The notes: generated from the sequence alone by a model not told the origin. Shown: positions 31,601 to 46,600, numbered from the stretch's first letter. The stretch is 64,000 bases of DNA from Pomphorhynchus laevis (GCA_012934845.2 WNNJ02002767.1:62001-126000), one strand, 5' to 3'. Numbers and translations: made by a program.

Positions 31601-34600
31601 GTCTCTTTATCGGTATAACAATTTTCGAAATATATTTCTAGATCAGGTCATTGTAGTTAGGTCGTGTTGCAACTAGTTCTTGACGATATGCGTACACTAG
31701 TTTGCAGACTTATGTTTAGGATTAAAGAAGAGATCGGTACATCTTTACGTTCCACAGATTAATGACCTGCTCTGGAAATATATTACAAAAATCGTTAGAC
31801 CGGTGAAGAGTCTATAAATTCGCAGGAATGTTTCGTGCAATTTTTCAATCACTGGCTGGATTCTCTATAGTTCATTCAAGTATTATTATTCGAATGTCGT
31901 AGTCACATCGGCAGTCTACGAAAAACACTGATCCAAGATAGGTGAAAGATTGTACCTGTTCAATACTTATACCATCAATAATAACTGAGCACGGAGGGGA
32001 GTTTATGGCGAGTAGTTGACATTTCGGTAAGTTAAAAAATAACCCATATTTCTTTGCTGTCTCGCCTATGCGGGTTGCTGTACGTTGCGCATCATCAAAT
32101 GATTCTGACAGTACGACTACATCATCCGCGTACGTCAGATCAGAAAGCAGCATATTGCTCTGATGCAGGCGTATACCTTCACTGTGCAGGTAGAGCGTTT
32201 CCCATAGGAGATGATCGATGAGAATGTTGAATAGTTCTGGTGATAGTACTCCCCCTGTCGAACACCTGTACTGACAGGAAACGGAATTCCAGTACAACCG
32301 TATTCGCACACGACTGACACAGTATTTTCATACATTGCACCGATAAGTTCACACAGGTGTTTAGGAATGCCTAAGGTATGGAGGAGCTTCCAGATGAATA
32401 GTCGATTAACTTGGTCAAACGCCGACTCGAAAAACAGATAACTTGATACTCTTGACGGACATCCATCAGAACGCGAAGGGTGAATATATGATCAATGCAT
32501 CCTTGATTTGGTCTAAATCCAGCTTGATTTTCTCTTGTTTGAATTTGCCGTAACAGCCCAAATTCTGTTCAGAATTATGCCTTCTATGATTTTATATACT
32601 TAAGGTAGGAGAGATATGGGTCGATAATTCGAGCATAATGAAGCATCCCCCTTCTTCAGTATTGGAATTATAACTGAAGTTTGCCAGTCCATGGGAACCT
32701 GATTGTGATTCCAGATACATTGGAACAAATCGGTCAAATATTTGACAACTTTAGGACCACCATATTTGAGAAATTCTGGATGTATTTGATCATGTCTCGC
32801 AGATTTTCCGCATTTCAGTGTATTAATTATTTGACTGACCTCAATACTTGATGGGGGGTTGCCGTCGATTTCTAACACTTCTGTATGCATAGTACATACT
32901 TGGCGACTCCAGGATTTGTCATTACTATATGAGTTTGTTGAAGTGTCTGTCCTCTTGTAGAGATTTGTAAAATGAGCTCTCCAGCGTTCTAACCGTGCAG
33001 ACTTTTCGAATATTTTATGTGACATATCGATATTCCACACCCCTGTGACTCCACTCTGCTGTGTAGGTGTGTAGTCATTCAAGTATTACACCATGTTTAA
33101 ACGTTAGTGGTCAGTGCCTGCGTGTTGATTATCCACTGAGTACTAACGTCGGCGGTGGATGATGTTAGTAGCTAGGTCGTGATGTAACTAGTTCGTGACG
33201 ATATTCGTACACTAATTTGCAGGCACATGTCTAGAATTAAAGAAGAGAGCAGTATAACATCCTTCCGTTTCGCCGATTAATAAATATTGAATTATTTTTA
33301 AATGTTTTACCATTAACATTGTTATATTTACTACTATATCGTTCAATTACTTTTGCTAATAGTCAATAAAAATAAGTTTTCAAAAACAATCATTTTCTAA
33401 ATTGGATTGAATCACCAACCAAAACTTGTCTTCTTAATATCGATAATTTTGTGTGTCAAGAAACATCGGCGGTAACATACCTTTTCTACCGGAATATTAT
33501 CGAGAAAATATGGAAGATAATCATCCAGCCAGACAAGTCCAACGCGCATGGTATTTCGTAGGACTACATTTTCCCCTTTTGGCCACTGATACGGGCTCCG
33601 CTTCCTGAATATATGGCCAACATGTGAACAAGGTGATATTAACAATTCTCCACCGCATAACCAGAGCTAGGAAGTTAAACAAGTAGGAAAATATACTATT
33701 CTAGAAAATTTACAAGCTACAGAATATTTAATTAATACCTCGACATATATGTCCTATCAATATTCTTCTGCAATTATTTCTAAATTAGTTTACATTCAAA
33801 TAATGAACGAAATTGATTTTGTTTATTATGGGTCGTATACATCTTTGATAACAATTAAAACTTGCTTTTATACTCTCTAATTGTAAGGTACAATTTTTCA
33901 GTTATCTATAATTCACGACCATTTATATGCTATTGATTTGATGTAAACTATTTGATATGACTGATTCTAACTGCATAACATCACACAATATACAAATTTC
34001 GGATAAAAATCCATAAATAATTTTGTTATTAAATAAAAATTAATTTTTTAAACAAGAATTTTATCTTTAAATAATTTACAAAATAAAGGGTTCCCTCGAA
34101 TGGGCCATTTAAAAAACAAAGTTGTTGTGTTTATATTCTTAATAGTGCTCGTGAAACCAGTCGACATTATGAACGGATTAAAAGAAGATCTTTCTACGAT
34201 TGTTACTCGTTAGTTGTATTTAGATTGTTTCTTTCCTGGTGGTATTTAAAAGGGTCTGACATGCAAATCTTAGCAGATGACGGTGCCAAATTATTAAAGA
34301 TGCAAATGTCCAAGAAGGACCGGTCCGTCATTTGCCCGAAGAGACAATTGCAAACTATGTCTGCTCTCGCTCCTCTATCTCGTGAAGTAGTTGATGTGTT
34401 GAAAATTAAAAATTCAGATACGTCTTGCAATTGTGGTTCCGTTCGAACTTCGCGGCAAATAGCCTTAAGATGTTAAGCAACTTCATCTACAACATCATTA
34501 TGTCTGATAAACGTCATGCCTTTAACCCTACAAGATAAAGCATGGTTGATCTCAAGGTTGGAACCACATACACATTTCAGATATCAACATCTATAGCTCC

Positions 34601-37600
34601 AATTATATCTTGCAGCCAATGCATCTTTAAATTCAACGGAATTAATGAAGATGTAGATGTTGTCGGAAGTAGGGTTAAGCCAGGCGGAAGATCCGGTTGC
34701 ACATACACTCTCAAAGAGCGTTGTCATTTTCTGATGATTGAATTAATTTTTATCGTAATCGAAGTTATATATTTTTATTCTCTGTCCTAATAAGCTTTAA
34801 CGTCTCTCGTTGACGCTGTTCTTGTTCGAGTCTCGTAAAACCATCGATAGTTTGGCATATAATCCTGGAATTCTGATACTCAGATATATCCGTTTGTGTA
34901 TGATCAATTATATCCAATCCACCTAATCGGCGAGGCAAAGAAATAATTTGCTCAATATCATCATCTCCAGATTCGAAATCTATCATTTCTGGTAATATTT
35001 GGTTATACAATTTTAATCTGAGTGAGCAAAAGATTGATACGGGATATCACATGTACGCTTCAGATAGATAAATTTCTGCTGTAATGCTTTCGTCAGAAGA
35101 ATGTAGCCAGCGAAAGCCTCACAGTTAGTTACTTCCTTCAATTTATTTAATTCCACCTCCCACTCGGCCGTTTTTTCCTCGCATCTTTTCTGATAAACTC
35201 ATCACTTCCTATGTAGTTTCCATGGTAAGTTACACAATCCTGCACGATTTTGACGCCATCGTTGATTATCGGGTTAGACCGAACTGCTTTTTCGTTCTGA
35301 TTTGTCAACAAAACACATTTAGTTGGATTTATATGGTAGCCAAAGGACGGTCAACATCTTTTTATATCCTGCCATATTATTGTGAGCTCAGATATCGTTC
35401 CGACACACGCCCCATCATTAGCATACCAGCAATGTGTTGAATCTGGAGCGACTTTATGTAAGCGATGGATCATAGGGATCGAATCAAGTGCGAAAGCTGC
35501 CATAGATAACGGTCGCCTGAGTAAAGCCCACCGATGCCATTAGGGATGTACCGTTTATCGTAAGTTTTATGGGTTCTCCGAAAGTATTCATTATAATTCT
35601 TTACAAGGATGGACATATATACTTCATGTTTTGTAGGACAAGTCTTCTATTTATGCAGTTAAAAGCATTTCGATCATCTAGTGACAGGACGCATTTGTTT
35701 TGTGATTTTTCGTATGCACCGCGGATTGAATGAATAGCGATTTCAGTGACACATCTCTGTCCTGCACATAGCTAAAAAATTTGGCAAACTGAGGTGAGGT
35801 ATACGGAAACTTGCTTTAGTATGACTCGGCCCACTATCCTTCTTAACACCTCACCTATTCCAATTGGCCTCACCCCAGGTTGTTTATCAATAAGTATCAA
35901 CCTGCTCACCGTATACGCTCTTAATTATGATGGTTCTATCGCTTCCATTGCAATCTTAATAACGAAGTACCAAATTGCGCAGGACAATTTTTCCGATGCA
36001 TTTCCCTGTGCTGTTAGAAAATTACGCCATAACCGAGCATATGTTCTCGAAGGACTTGCTGAACCTTTGGTTAGTCCTGCTGCAGTTATTATGTCTGCTG
36101 GCACAATGTCATAAAATCTGACTTGGTGGTGATCAATTCTATCATTTAAGTTGTGTTAGTAAATATTCTTCAATTAACGGACACGCATTTGGGTGTAATT
36201 GTTTTAATCGGCTTAGTACTGTCTCTCCATCGATCTCTTGATCTAAGGACAGCACACCACTTCTATTCATCGAACATAATTCTCTTGATGCTTCTGAAAT
36301 ATTGACATTTTAACTTGGCTTACTATTTGATGAATAGTATGGTCTAGATGAAATATTTTTGCTTGAATCGATCTTTGCTTCAATTGTTGTAAGTAATAAT
36401 ATTAAAATAATATTAATAATATTAATATTATTTTAGTAATAAATTATTATATTTTAATAATAATTTTTACAGTTCAAAGATTACCCACAAGTGAGCCCGT
36501 ACATTATAATTATTCATTATTTTCTCATCATTGGTTTCCAATAGTCTGCGCTCGGTTTGGGCAGAGAATGGAGGAACGTGGCATCCTAATGATCATTAAG
36601 AAGCCACGCATAAGTAATGAGCCAATTTCCCGCCGTAATTGAACGATTTCGCATGAGTACGTGCTTAAGTTTTTCACAGCCAGCTTATGCGTGATTGTCC
36701 GTAAACCTCGATTTGCGTCTGTACTAATATCGGATGAACTCGACAACACGAACGGCAATAATGTCGAGTGCTCTATTTATCTTACACGCTCATTATAGTT
36801 GGCAAATTTACGTTGTACATGGAAGCCGAATGCAGAGTCAATGGATTTAGTGGCATTTAAGGGCGCGTGTACGTTGAAAATACAAATATCTATGAAAGTG
36901 CACTATGAATCGCCTCCATATAAGCCATTGCACGCTATGACAAGACGAGCATTTCTATCTTGTGTCGTACTCTGTACTTGAAAACTTCTTCCAGGACGTA
37001 AGGGCTGCAACACAGGCGCAATTTGTAAACATAACGATACTATCGTGATAGTCTTATCAAGAAAATCCCGGACGCAATTATGTCTAAGTGACGGAAGGTA
37101 CCCAAGTTTACAGGAAAAGGCATAAGATAACGAGTTTGATTAACCACAAGAGCAACATTTGGGAGCGTCGCTAGTTAATTGTCCGTATCGGTTAGCAATA
37201 GCGTCTCGGAGTACTGTGCTATTTAATACTAATCCGTTCGAGATTGAAGGATAAGCGGTTAGCCAGGAAAACGCGCTACTTACATAAGCATGATCTAGTG
37301 CATTTTGAACACTCTAATCCAATTCTCTGTATACATGCTTTTTGTCCTCATAGAGTCGTTCGGCATTTGCTTGAGAAACAGTCGAGCGGCACATGAGTTG
37401 AAATTCAAGCAATTTCTCATGATTACGATAGTTTACAAATCCACAGCAAAATCTCGCTGAATTCTCGTAGTTCGTGGATACCGAGCGACAAGGGTTGAAA
37501 ATCCCCAGACTACCAATACTCACTGGTTAATTGCATAGTGTCCACATAATATCGTCCGGCAGTGATTCAACCGAGAGTAGATGTTTTTATTCTGATTGCA

Positions 37601-40600
37601 GTTCTTCATTGAGCCTATAGAACAATTTTGGGTTACACATGCATGTTCTCTGAATGTAATTCCACGTGTGTTGAAAGGAATTTGTTAAACATGTGTAGTA
37701 AACTTGAAGGTCGATTTCACCTACATTATGCAGAAACACCAGCCTTTCGTTTATTACTAAGACTTTTGTTTATATGGTTTTTGCAATGAATACATCCATT
37801 CCAATTGGTGTCCCAAGAACTGCCACACCATCAACCCTGGCTTCGACGCCCAAACGACATCAAATCCAGCGATTGGTTTTGAGTTCCGAGATAATATAAA
37901 ATAACATAAAATAATATTTTTATTATATAAAAATCAATAAATAATATAATATAAAATAATATTTTGATTATATAAAAATCCATAACTAATTTGGTTATTA
38001 AATAATTATAATCAACTCAATCATATATGCATCTTCATATTTAGAATAATTGTATAAACACGATTATCTTTCTGATTTCGTCTACTTTAAATTAAATCGT
38101 TTAACTATAAATCATCTATTTAGTATAAAAATTTGTAGAAATACAATTTATGCCTATAAAAAATCTTTATTTTTATTTATATAACCTAATGAACATGTTT
38201 TTGATTATCTAACCTTAAACGACAGCTCAATATTTTCCCCACCCCATATTCTCATTCCATCGTCGTATTTCCCAAGCTTTTCAAACCAATCTTTTCGAAT
38301 AGCAAACAAGCCACCAGCCATGGTAGGAGATCTAACGCACATTTTATCAGATTAAATCAACACCAAAGTAGCCTACCTGATAGGATCTGTACGATGTGCA
38401 CGGCGCTTACGTTCGTGTTCAGGTATAGTATGCCAGTTAAAAGTAAGATCCCAAGTGAATCCGCCGACTTGAATAGACTCGATTGGAGAACTGTACATTG
38501 CTAAAGTCGAATCGCTCATTGCTTCAATTACGGGTACGGCTGACGCGTTAGGGTTTTTGACTAAGATATCGAGCAATGGTTCCAGCCAACCTGAATGGCA
38601 GGAAGAAAGTTTGATTTTTATTAGATTTTTAAGTACATTTATAGCAAAGTTATATAACACTAGCAAAGTTATATCTATAGCAAATGTTATATCTATATTA
38701 AATATTACATATTTAATATTACATATTAAATATGTAATATTACATTAATTTAATATTACATATTAAATTATAATATTAATTATTATATTTATTTATTTGT
38801 TTTATAATTTATTAATTACTTTTTAAATTATTTAAATTTAAATTTTGTCTTCTGTTAACATTTTAAATATGTTAAAAAATGTTTAGTCCCGTGTTAGATA
38901 ATTTAGTCCCGTGTTGACACAATTCGAGCTGCATAAAATAAATTAATTAAAGAATTACATTTATTCTGCGATTGTCAGAGATTTTCAAAGTTGTCTACCA
39001 GCTATTATTTATGTGCCAATACGTCAATGTTAATAATGTGGTTCTTTATGCTTTCACACCGCACTATATATTTTAAAGGCATAAACAACAAATAAATTTT
39101 TAAAAGTGTAGAAAACACTTTTATTGATATATACAGAATATTAAGAATATGAAATAACTATAACAAATTTCGTTCATATTGGTTTCGTTAACAAAATCAA
39201 TATTGATGATAAAGAAGGTGTATATCTAGATATGAACATTAAATTAACATTTAACTAAAACTACTATTAATTTATATCGTAAAGATGACATATTTAAATT
39301 TACAAGAAACATATTTTTGCATGAGCATTCATGCATACCATATAATATAAAATATAATACATTAAATAATGAAATTTTAAGAATTGCAACAATATGTAAT
39401 GATATTGGTTTTCTTCAAAATCATTTAAATAATTTAATAGATACATATTTTAAACTAGGTTACTATAAAAATAACATCAAGCAGAAAATAGTAAAATATA
39501 TAAATCAACACAATAATATAAAGAATAAATTAAACTCTTAAGTGGCAAATTTTAAACTAGGTTACTATAAAAATATCATCAAACAGAATAAAATAATCAT
39601 TCTTTACTACGAAACATCAGAAAACTTGTTTGCAACGATAAATTTCGAGAACTCACAAATCAGTGAAATCGGAGGGGCACTTAATCAGAGAATAGATACA
39701 TCGAAGCATTTTGAATAAGGAACTGTATTGGATATACTGAAAACTATACCCCAAACAGGCTGAACTGAATAAGCAATGCCTTCTTGATACATCAATATGA
39801 AGATTATCAGATCACAATGATGTTATGTTGGATGCAAGGTTGTACAGTTCTCCAATCGAGTCTATTCAAGTCAGTGGATTCACTTGGGATCGTACTTTTT
39901 AACTGGCGTACTATACCTGAATATGAACGTAAGCACCGTGCCCATCGTACAGATCCTATCAGGTTGGCTACTTTGGTGTTGATTTAATCTGATAAAATGT
40001 GCGTTGCATTAAAATACATACTATACGTAGTATTAGAATGAGATACTATATAATCAAATTTAATCAGAGGAAATACATCATTAGCATGTATTTGGCCCCG
40101 CTGCTATGTTGGGTAGAGGAGTTAGGGGCCGAAACCTGATAGCATAGCAGTTCCACCTGATGACCTCTAATTCTTATTCTGATACAACGTCTGTTATTTA
40201 TTAGTCAATTCATTAAAATGAAGTTCATTTTAAATTTCAATTTTTTATTTTACCTTGATATAAATTATAAAAACATTATATAAAATAATTAAATTATTTA
40301 TAATTATTTATTATTTAATCAAGATGCTAAGGGAACCTTTATCATTAGTGTGATATTGCGGTCGGAAAAGTAGTGCTCCTTGCGAAGGGAAGATGCGTGT
40401 CAAATGCTAAAGACACTAGACCCATAACAATATCTAATAATATTGTTATGGTGTATGGAAGAGCTCTTGCGAGGAACCTTGCCCGATTATCATTTTATTT
40501 AATCTATAAATAATTTAAGATACGTATACTTACCTGATCTGATATATATTCATCAATCGATTATTGGCAATTTTAACAATTTTAATCTTTTCATTAAGGA

Positions 40601-43600
40601 TTTCATGTATTTTATAAGATCAAAATTTTTAGTTATAGTATTTACAAGCTTAAACTTACCAATGGTTACTTCACAATGGCTATCGAGGAAAACAACGACT
40701 TCGCCTTTGGCAGCATCGGATCCGGCAATACGTGCTAATATCAATCCACTTCTTGACTGCATTCGTAAAAGTTGTACTTTTTCCAACTTATTTATATAAT
40801 CATCCAGTGGTTTCTGAAGATAATCTAAGTAAATGGAGTCATTTTATATGGTCAATTAAAATCTAACTTACCAATGTTCGAGGCGTCATCAACTAAAATA
40901 ATTTCTTCCAAATATTTCGATGGTGTTTGATCGAGAACAGAATGTACCGTTCGCAGTAGAACGGACCAAGCCTCATTGTGAAATATGATTATCACTGATG
41001 TTTTCGGAAGATCTTCTTTGTATTTAATTGCTTTGCATCTAACAAACAAAATAAGAATCTTACAAATATGTATAATCGCACAAGGCAAACGTACTCTGGA
41101 TCTCTAAAATCCGGAAAACGTCGATGCAATGAAACTAATCTACTTGCGTATTCGTTGTATGCATGATCCTTCCAACCCTTGTCGTATTTTGCTTTCTCTT
41201 CGGGGGATAACTTATCCACATCGATGTTAACTGGGGATCCCATTTCACCTAAAAAAGCACATACACCGAGAATAATATATTTAAAATATTTATAATATAT
41301 CCTTAATTGCAATTAGTAAATAAAGAACAGTTTATTTCTTTTTAATAATTAATTATAAGTTAAACATAAACTTCTATTCTGTTCATGGGATTCGCTAGCA
41401 TTTAAAAATATCTTACATGAGTTAAATAACTTAATAATTAGCTATTAAAAAAAATAATAATACGTTCAATTAATCAATAATCTTATTTCAAAGATTATTA
41501 GTTAAATTATTCATTTTTAAATCGAGTGCAACTTCTGAATAGTAAACGATATCACTATCATCTTTTTGGTGAAGCATCCCGAGAATGTAAATCAAAAAAA
41601 TAATGTCGGATGGACACGCGGCCTTTTTTAATTGTAACCAAACTGAACAATAATAACTTTTTGATGTTGTTGACACTCGTTTTAAAGCATATTTAAGCCA
41701 TATTGGGCAGGCACGAATACAGCTAACACCCATGGATTGATACCCCCGAGAATGGAACATATTGAAGATGCATTGATGTGATCAGTGGTAGATTAAAAGT
41801 TCTGTCTCATAAAAATGGAAGTTTGGTCTAGTCCGATCATGTTACTCTGTTTATATTATCCGTGGTTTATATTATCAACAAAAGATTATAACGCAAATGT
41901 ACTTTTAATAGCTTCATCATCTTCAATCTTGAACAGAGTGTCATAGATCTTCTAATGGATAGCTTGTGGCGTTGAAAAAAGTTGTCTTACCATCATCGTG
42001 ATGCCTTGAATTCTCCTCTTAACTGCAATTCTACTGTAAGAGCAAATTTTTTGAATATCAGCTCTGTTTACTACATACGACATTGATTCCCGTTCGATAA
42101 TCGATTCCAGGATGATTTCCTTCAGCTCATCAAAAATTAATGAAATCAAAAAATAATGCGGATGGACACATGGACTTTTCAATTGTAATAAGACTGAACA
42201 ATAATAACTTTTTGATATTGTTAACACTCGTTTTAAAGTATATTTTCGACAATAAAAGCCACAAATATAAACAAAAATTGCCGGTGATTTCACGATGTTG
42301 TTGACACTCGTTTTAAAATATATATTTAAGCCATATTGGGCAGATATCATCGTTTTACATCAGCCATTGAATGCTCTGGCATCTGGAAATCTGACACCCA
42401 AATAAAACTAACATGTAAATTAAGATTTTCTCTGGATGTCTTTCTTGAGCACGAATACAGCTAACAGACATGGATTGATATAACAAACTGCTAAGATATC
42501 ATTATATTATCTCAACTTATCATGATAACAAAAATCGCTGATTCTTTCATGATGTAGATGCAACTGATTTCATAAATATGTAAATTACTACATTTTGATC
42601 GTTGAAAGTTGTTGAGCTTTGCAGCTCCGACAGAGTTTTAACGTTAACAGTTACACACATTTTTTAGCTGCAACTGATTTTACTAAATTTTGATATCATT
42701 TATGCTTTAGAAACTTTGAACATTTGTACAACAAATGCACAAAGAAATGTACTTCAGATACTTTGTACTACTGATTATTTGGGAGGTGAAAGACCCCGAG
42801 TGGTTCAGTCGAAGGGCGGCGTGTTGGATTGGCTGGGGGGCTCAGATCCCGCTGGACCTGAGGCCTTAAATATTTGTTAAGACCTGAATCGCGACTCATT
42901 AGCTAAATTTTTCATTTCTATATATGAGTTGAATGTCGTTGATTAAGGCCTTGTGTAGCAATTAGAGTGCATTCAATCTGTTTGATTTAGAGATCGCTAC
43001 CTTTGGTTTATCGCAAAGATTGCATCATAAAAGATAAAATTAATAAAAAATAGACATCAAAATTATATTTTTAAAATTCTCTCAATTATACTGGTAATAA
43101 TCTTGCCTTGTTCATCTGATTCCATTAACTTCAAACTCTTCGATTAAGTTGAACAGTCATTAAGAGCTGAATTCTCAACTATTCGATTAAGTTAGACTAC
43201 TCTTACATGAGCTGCAAAGATAGATACACTAACAGCTCATAAGACACATGTCGTGTAAATGTATGAGATTGCTAAAATAAACATCTAACTATTAATGTCC
43301 GATGCAACAAACTTTTCAATTTTATCATATTTTTGTCCTCTAATGAACAAAAAGGTTCCCTCATATGCTTAAGCGGGATGTTTTTCCTCATTAATGTTCA
43401 AGAAAAATGCCTATTAAAATATACAGAAGGTAAGCCACGTTACAAATGGTGAGCTTGTACGATATTGATCTGATAGACGTTTTGTTATTGCGAATTGATA
43501 CTTCTTGAGCAGCCTCGTATATGACGTGACTATACTACTCGGCACTGGTCAGTTAATGGCATGTTATGCAAATGTTATTTCATAACATTCACAAATATGT

Positions 43601-46600
43601 TACATGTTAAATCACAAAATATTAAAAAATATGATTACAAATTTTCCTAAATTTTGAAATTCTAAGAGTTTATACTTTATAATTTAAAACTGAATTGTTG
43701 TATAACACTAAGTTTTGTTATTTAAGAAAATCTTTATCTTTACCTTATGCTTTAAAAAATTTGTACATTTTTTGTAACACATGCTAAAAGTAAAAATGTG
43801 CGTCAGAGGTTCAAACTATTCTACTTTTCCTGAAAATAATACTGCAAATGGTAAGGTATTTAGCAGTTTTGATACGGAAAAAGACACAGAGGTAAGAGAC
43901 TTGTTGCCTAACTTTTATACATATATGGGGGTACTACCCTCCCACATTCCTAAACTAAACAATTTAGCTATTATTTCGGTCTCTAAACCAATTAAGAGAC
44001 AAATTATTTAATGCTCTTTGAGAGACTTTGTAAGGAGTTACAGTAACATAGTCTTTTTTAATACATTGCGTTTGTTTGAGACAAGTATAAATATCTTCAA
44101 TAATTCTGAGATCATGCATGATTATGATAGAGTTTTCGGCAAAAATCTAGCCCATCCGGGCATTTTACAGTTGAAATCAATTCAAGCAACCCTTAAAATA
44201 TCAAATTTTCCTCACCTTCTGGAGGTGGAGGACGTGTGTGAATTAAAATCGAAGTACAATCTGCTTTCTTTACGATCCGTCAAATCTAAAGTGGGACAAG
44301 ATCTTCCAATTGCATTTTGCACCGTGGATATTGACTACGCACTCATACTAACAATATCGGCCTAACCCCTTCTTGGGGTACAACTTAAAGTTTACATTGA
44401 TAGAACAGGACAACTGGACATACCCCCACTGCAATATCTGCCACTTGTAGGGGCAATGGGGGTCGACCTGCTCATTGACGAGAATATGTGGTTTGGGGTA
44501 GTGACTCCTGCAATTTCCTACTTAAGGGGGAGAAATATACGGCTCCCCTAGTCTGCCGTAACTGCACCGGGGACAATCTTTCCTGGTCCAGACGGTTTCG
44601 GGTATTTCGAACAATACTAAATCCGCTACTGACTTCTCTACTGTTACTGCTTCTTCTGACAGAATGTCCAATAAAGACATACTTCAATTATAGATTCGAA
44701 CAAAAAATTTATTTTGGCTCAGATGGAGAAGATGATCGCTCCTTTGGTATCTGCTCTTCTAGGCACCTCCAATACTAAGGCGTTGCCGGAACTTGTCTTA
44801 CCTCACTCAAAGAAATGAGCGGCTTCTACTCGAACAGTTCCCCTCTAAAAGTTGGAAAGCTACTCAAGCAGAAGGTCGCCTCAATCCCGGGAAATAAAGA
44901 TATTGCCCAGGAGGTTCCAACCCTGGATGGGGCTAGTGGTGGGAAGATCAACCTTCATTCACCTAGCTCTGTCTAGGTTGGCTTCCCCCGTCCAACTTAT
45001 CTGACAAAATGTTGAGTAAACCTGAGCCTTTTTCACTGAATATCCTTCAGTGGAATTTGGGAGGTGCTTATACCCTTAGACTTTTATCTGGTAGAGACGC
45101 AGATGTTATAGTCCTTCAGGAGACGTGGTCTATCCGTCTCCCCCAGGACATTACTCAATTTATCCCAAAGCATATTTGTTCCTACTATACTCCGTGCATA
45201 ACCCCACCTCATTCCTCTTCATCTCAAGGACTCTTGACCTTAGTTAAGCGCTCATTAAGATCTCTCTCTTACTAAATTACTCTTAACCAGCCATGTCTTG
45301 TTTGGTAGTTTCACTCGTTAAGAACGGTAAATGCCTAAGTCTAGCCAATGTCTACATCCTGGCATGGGGGATTCACAAGAAGCGTGACCTCCTGGACGGT
45401 ATTATTGATAGCGGCTATGACATGATACTAGGTGACTTCAACGACATAACTGGTCGTTGGATTAATGCAGCACTCCGCAGAGCCAGGAAGGGTTATCTTA
45501 TTCACAAACCACCGTCTCTTACCTTTCATTGCACATCAACGAATTCACTACTCGACTTATTACTGCTCCATGAGAGGTGGTTGTTAAAACCATTCTGTAC
45601 GGAGCAGTCGCGACAACATCTGTCCACCTCTCATGATCTAATTCGCTGGAGGATAGAAGAGGATACGCTGCTTCGTAGAAGATTCCACTTTGACCCGATC
45701 AGAATGGCTTTCTTCCAGGCAGCTATTCAACGAGTCCCCCGAATTGGGAATGAGAGTTTAACCGAATTTAAATCCTACCTATCTTCGCAAGCTACCGCGT
45801 TACTTTCGACAACCTATAAAGGTCGCATTTTCACCCCACTCCGACAAAACTCAAGGTCCTAGCTAAACTGCTGAACCTCCCTAATCTCTCTGCTTCCGCC
45901 AGACATACCCTCTCGATTGAATACTGGCGCACCAGATATTGCTTCCAGCTGAGTCGGGATAGGTCGAGTATTGCTAGTCTTAACCCTTCTCAGTCTTCCT
46001 TTTGGAAGATATTCAAGCAGGAGAAGTTTGTTTGTTGGAAGGATAGGGCTTTGGGTTGGATCGGTAGTATAGGCCTTGGAAAAGTATTGGAGGAGTCACT
46101 AACCCAACACAACTGAGAAGCCACGCAATCACCTCAGCCAATCCTGCCTTGGGGAGATTTCAGGAGTAGGGATTTATCTGTCACAGATATTCTCAACACC
46201 TGAGGGCCTCTTCCGCGCACCTCCAAATCCGTCACTTCACTCTTTTCTCGGGTCTGTCAGCTTTTGACATCCGATCAAAGAACGAGGGTGGCCGTCACAA
46301 TGCTATTAGCCACCCCATTCGATGTAGCAGACATCAATATTAGTAGAAGGATTTTTTTACCTAAAAAGTATCCGGTCTCTTGTCCTAAAGACCTGCGGCA
46401 TATTTCGATTCAAAATTCCCTCGTCTCGATCTACGAAAATGTGCTTGCGCGTAGAATCCGCGATCGAATGAGTTGGCGAAATTTAATCCCACATGATTTA
46501 AATGGGTTTGTCAAAGGTCGCTCGTTCCATTCAGCTCCTGGTGAAGTGCATCGGTTTTGTCAGGAGAACAGTCATCATCTCGTTGTGGCTGTTTTCCTTG

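Larger units (their letters stand above)
31389..33280. mobile_element. Inverted-repeat-bounded composite enclosing an RTE fragment
   Basis: About 140 bp at 31389-31533 reappears in inverted orientation at about 33095-33235 (shared blocks include CTAACATCATCC and GACGTTAGTACTCAGT). Part of the same repeat occurs a third time, inverted, at 31664-31760. Between the outer arms lies the RTE ORF fragment. This may be a fold-back style DNA element carrying a LINE, or repeat insertions around one LINE copy. Confidence 0.6.

Noticed and set aside
39784-39987. Plus-strand open frame resembling GALNT, as if a second gene were present
   Set aside because: It is a frame-broken inverted copy of part of exon 5 and intron 5, with no other exons.
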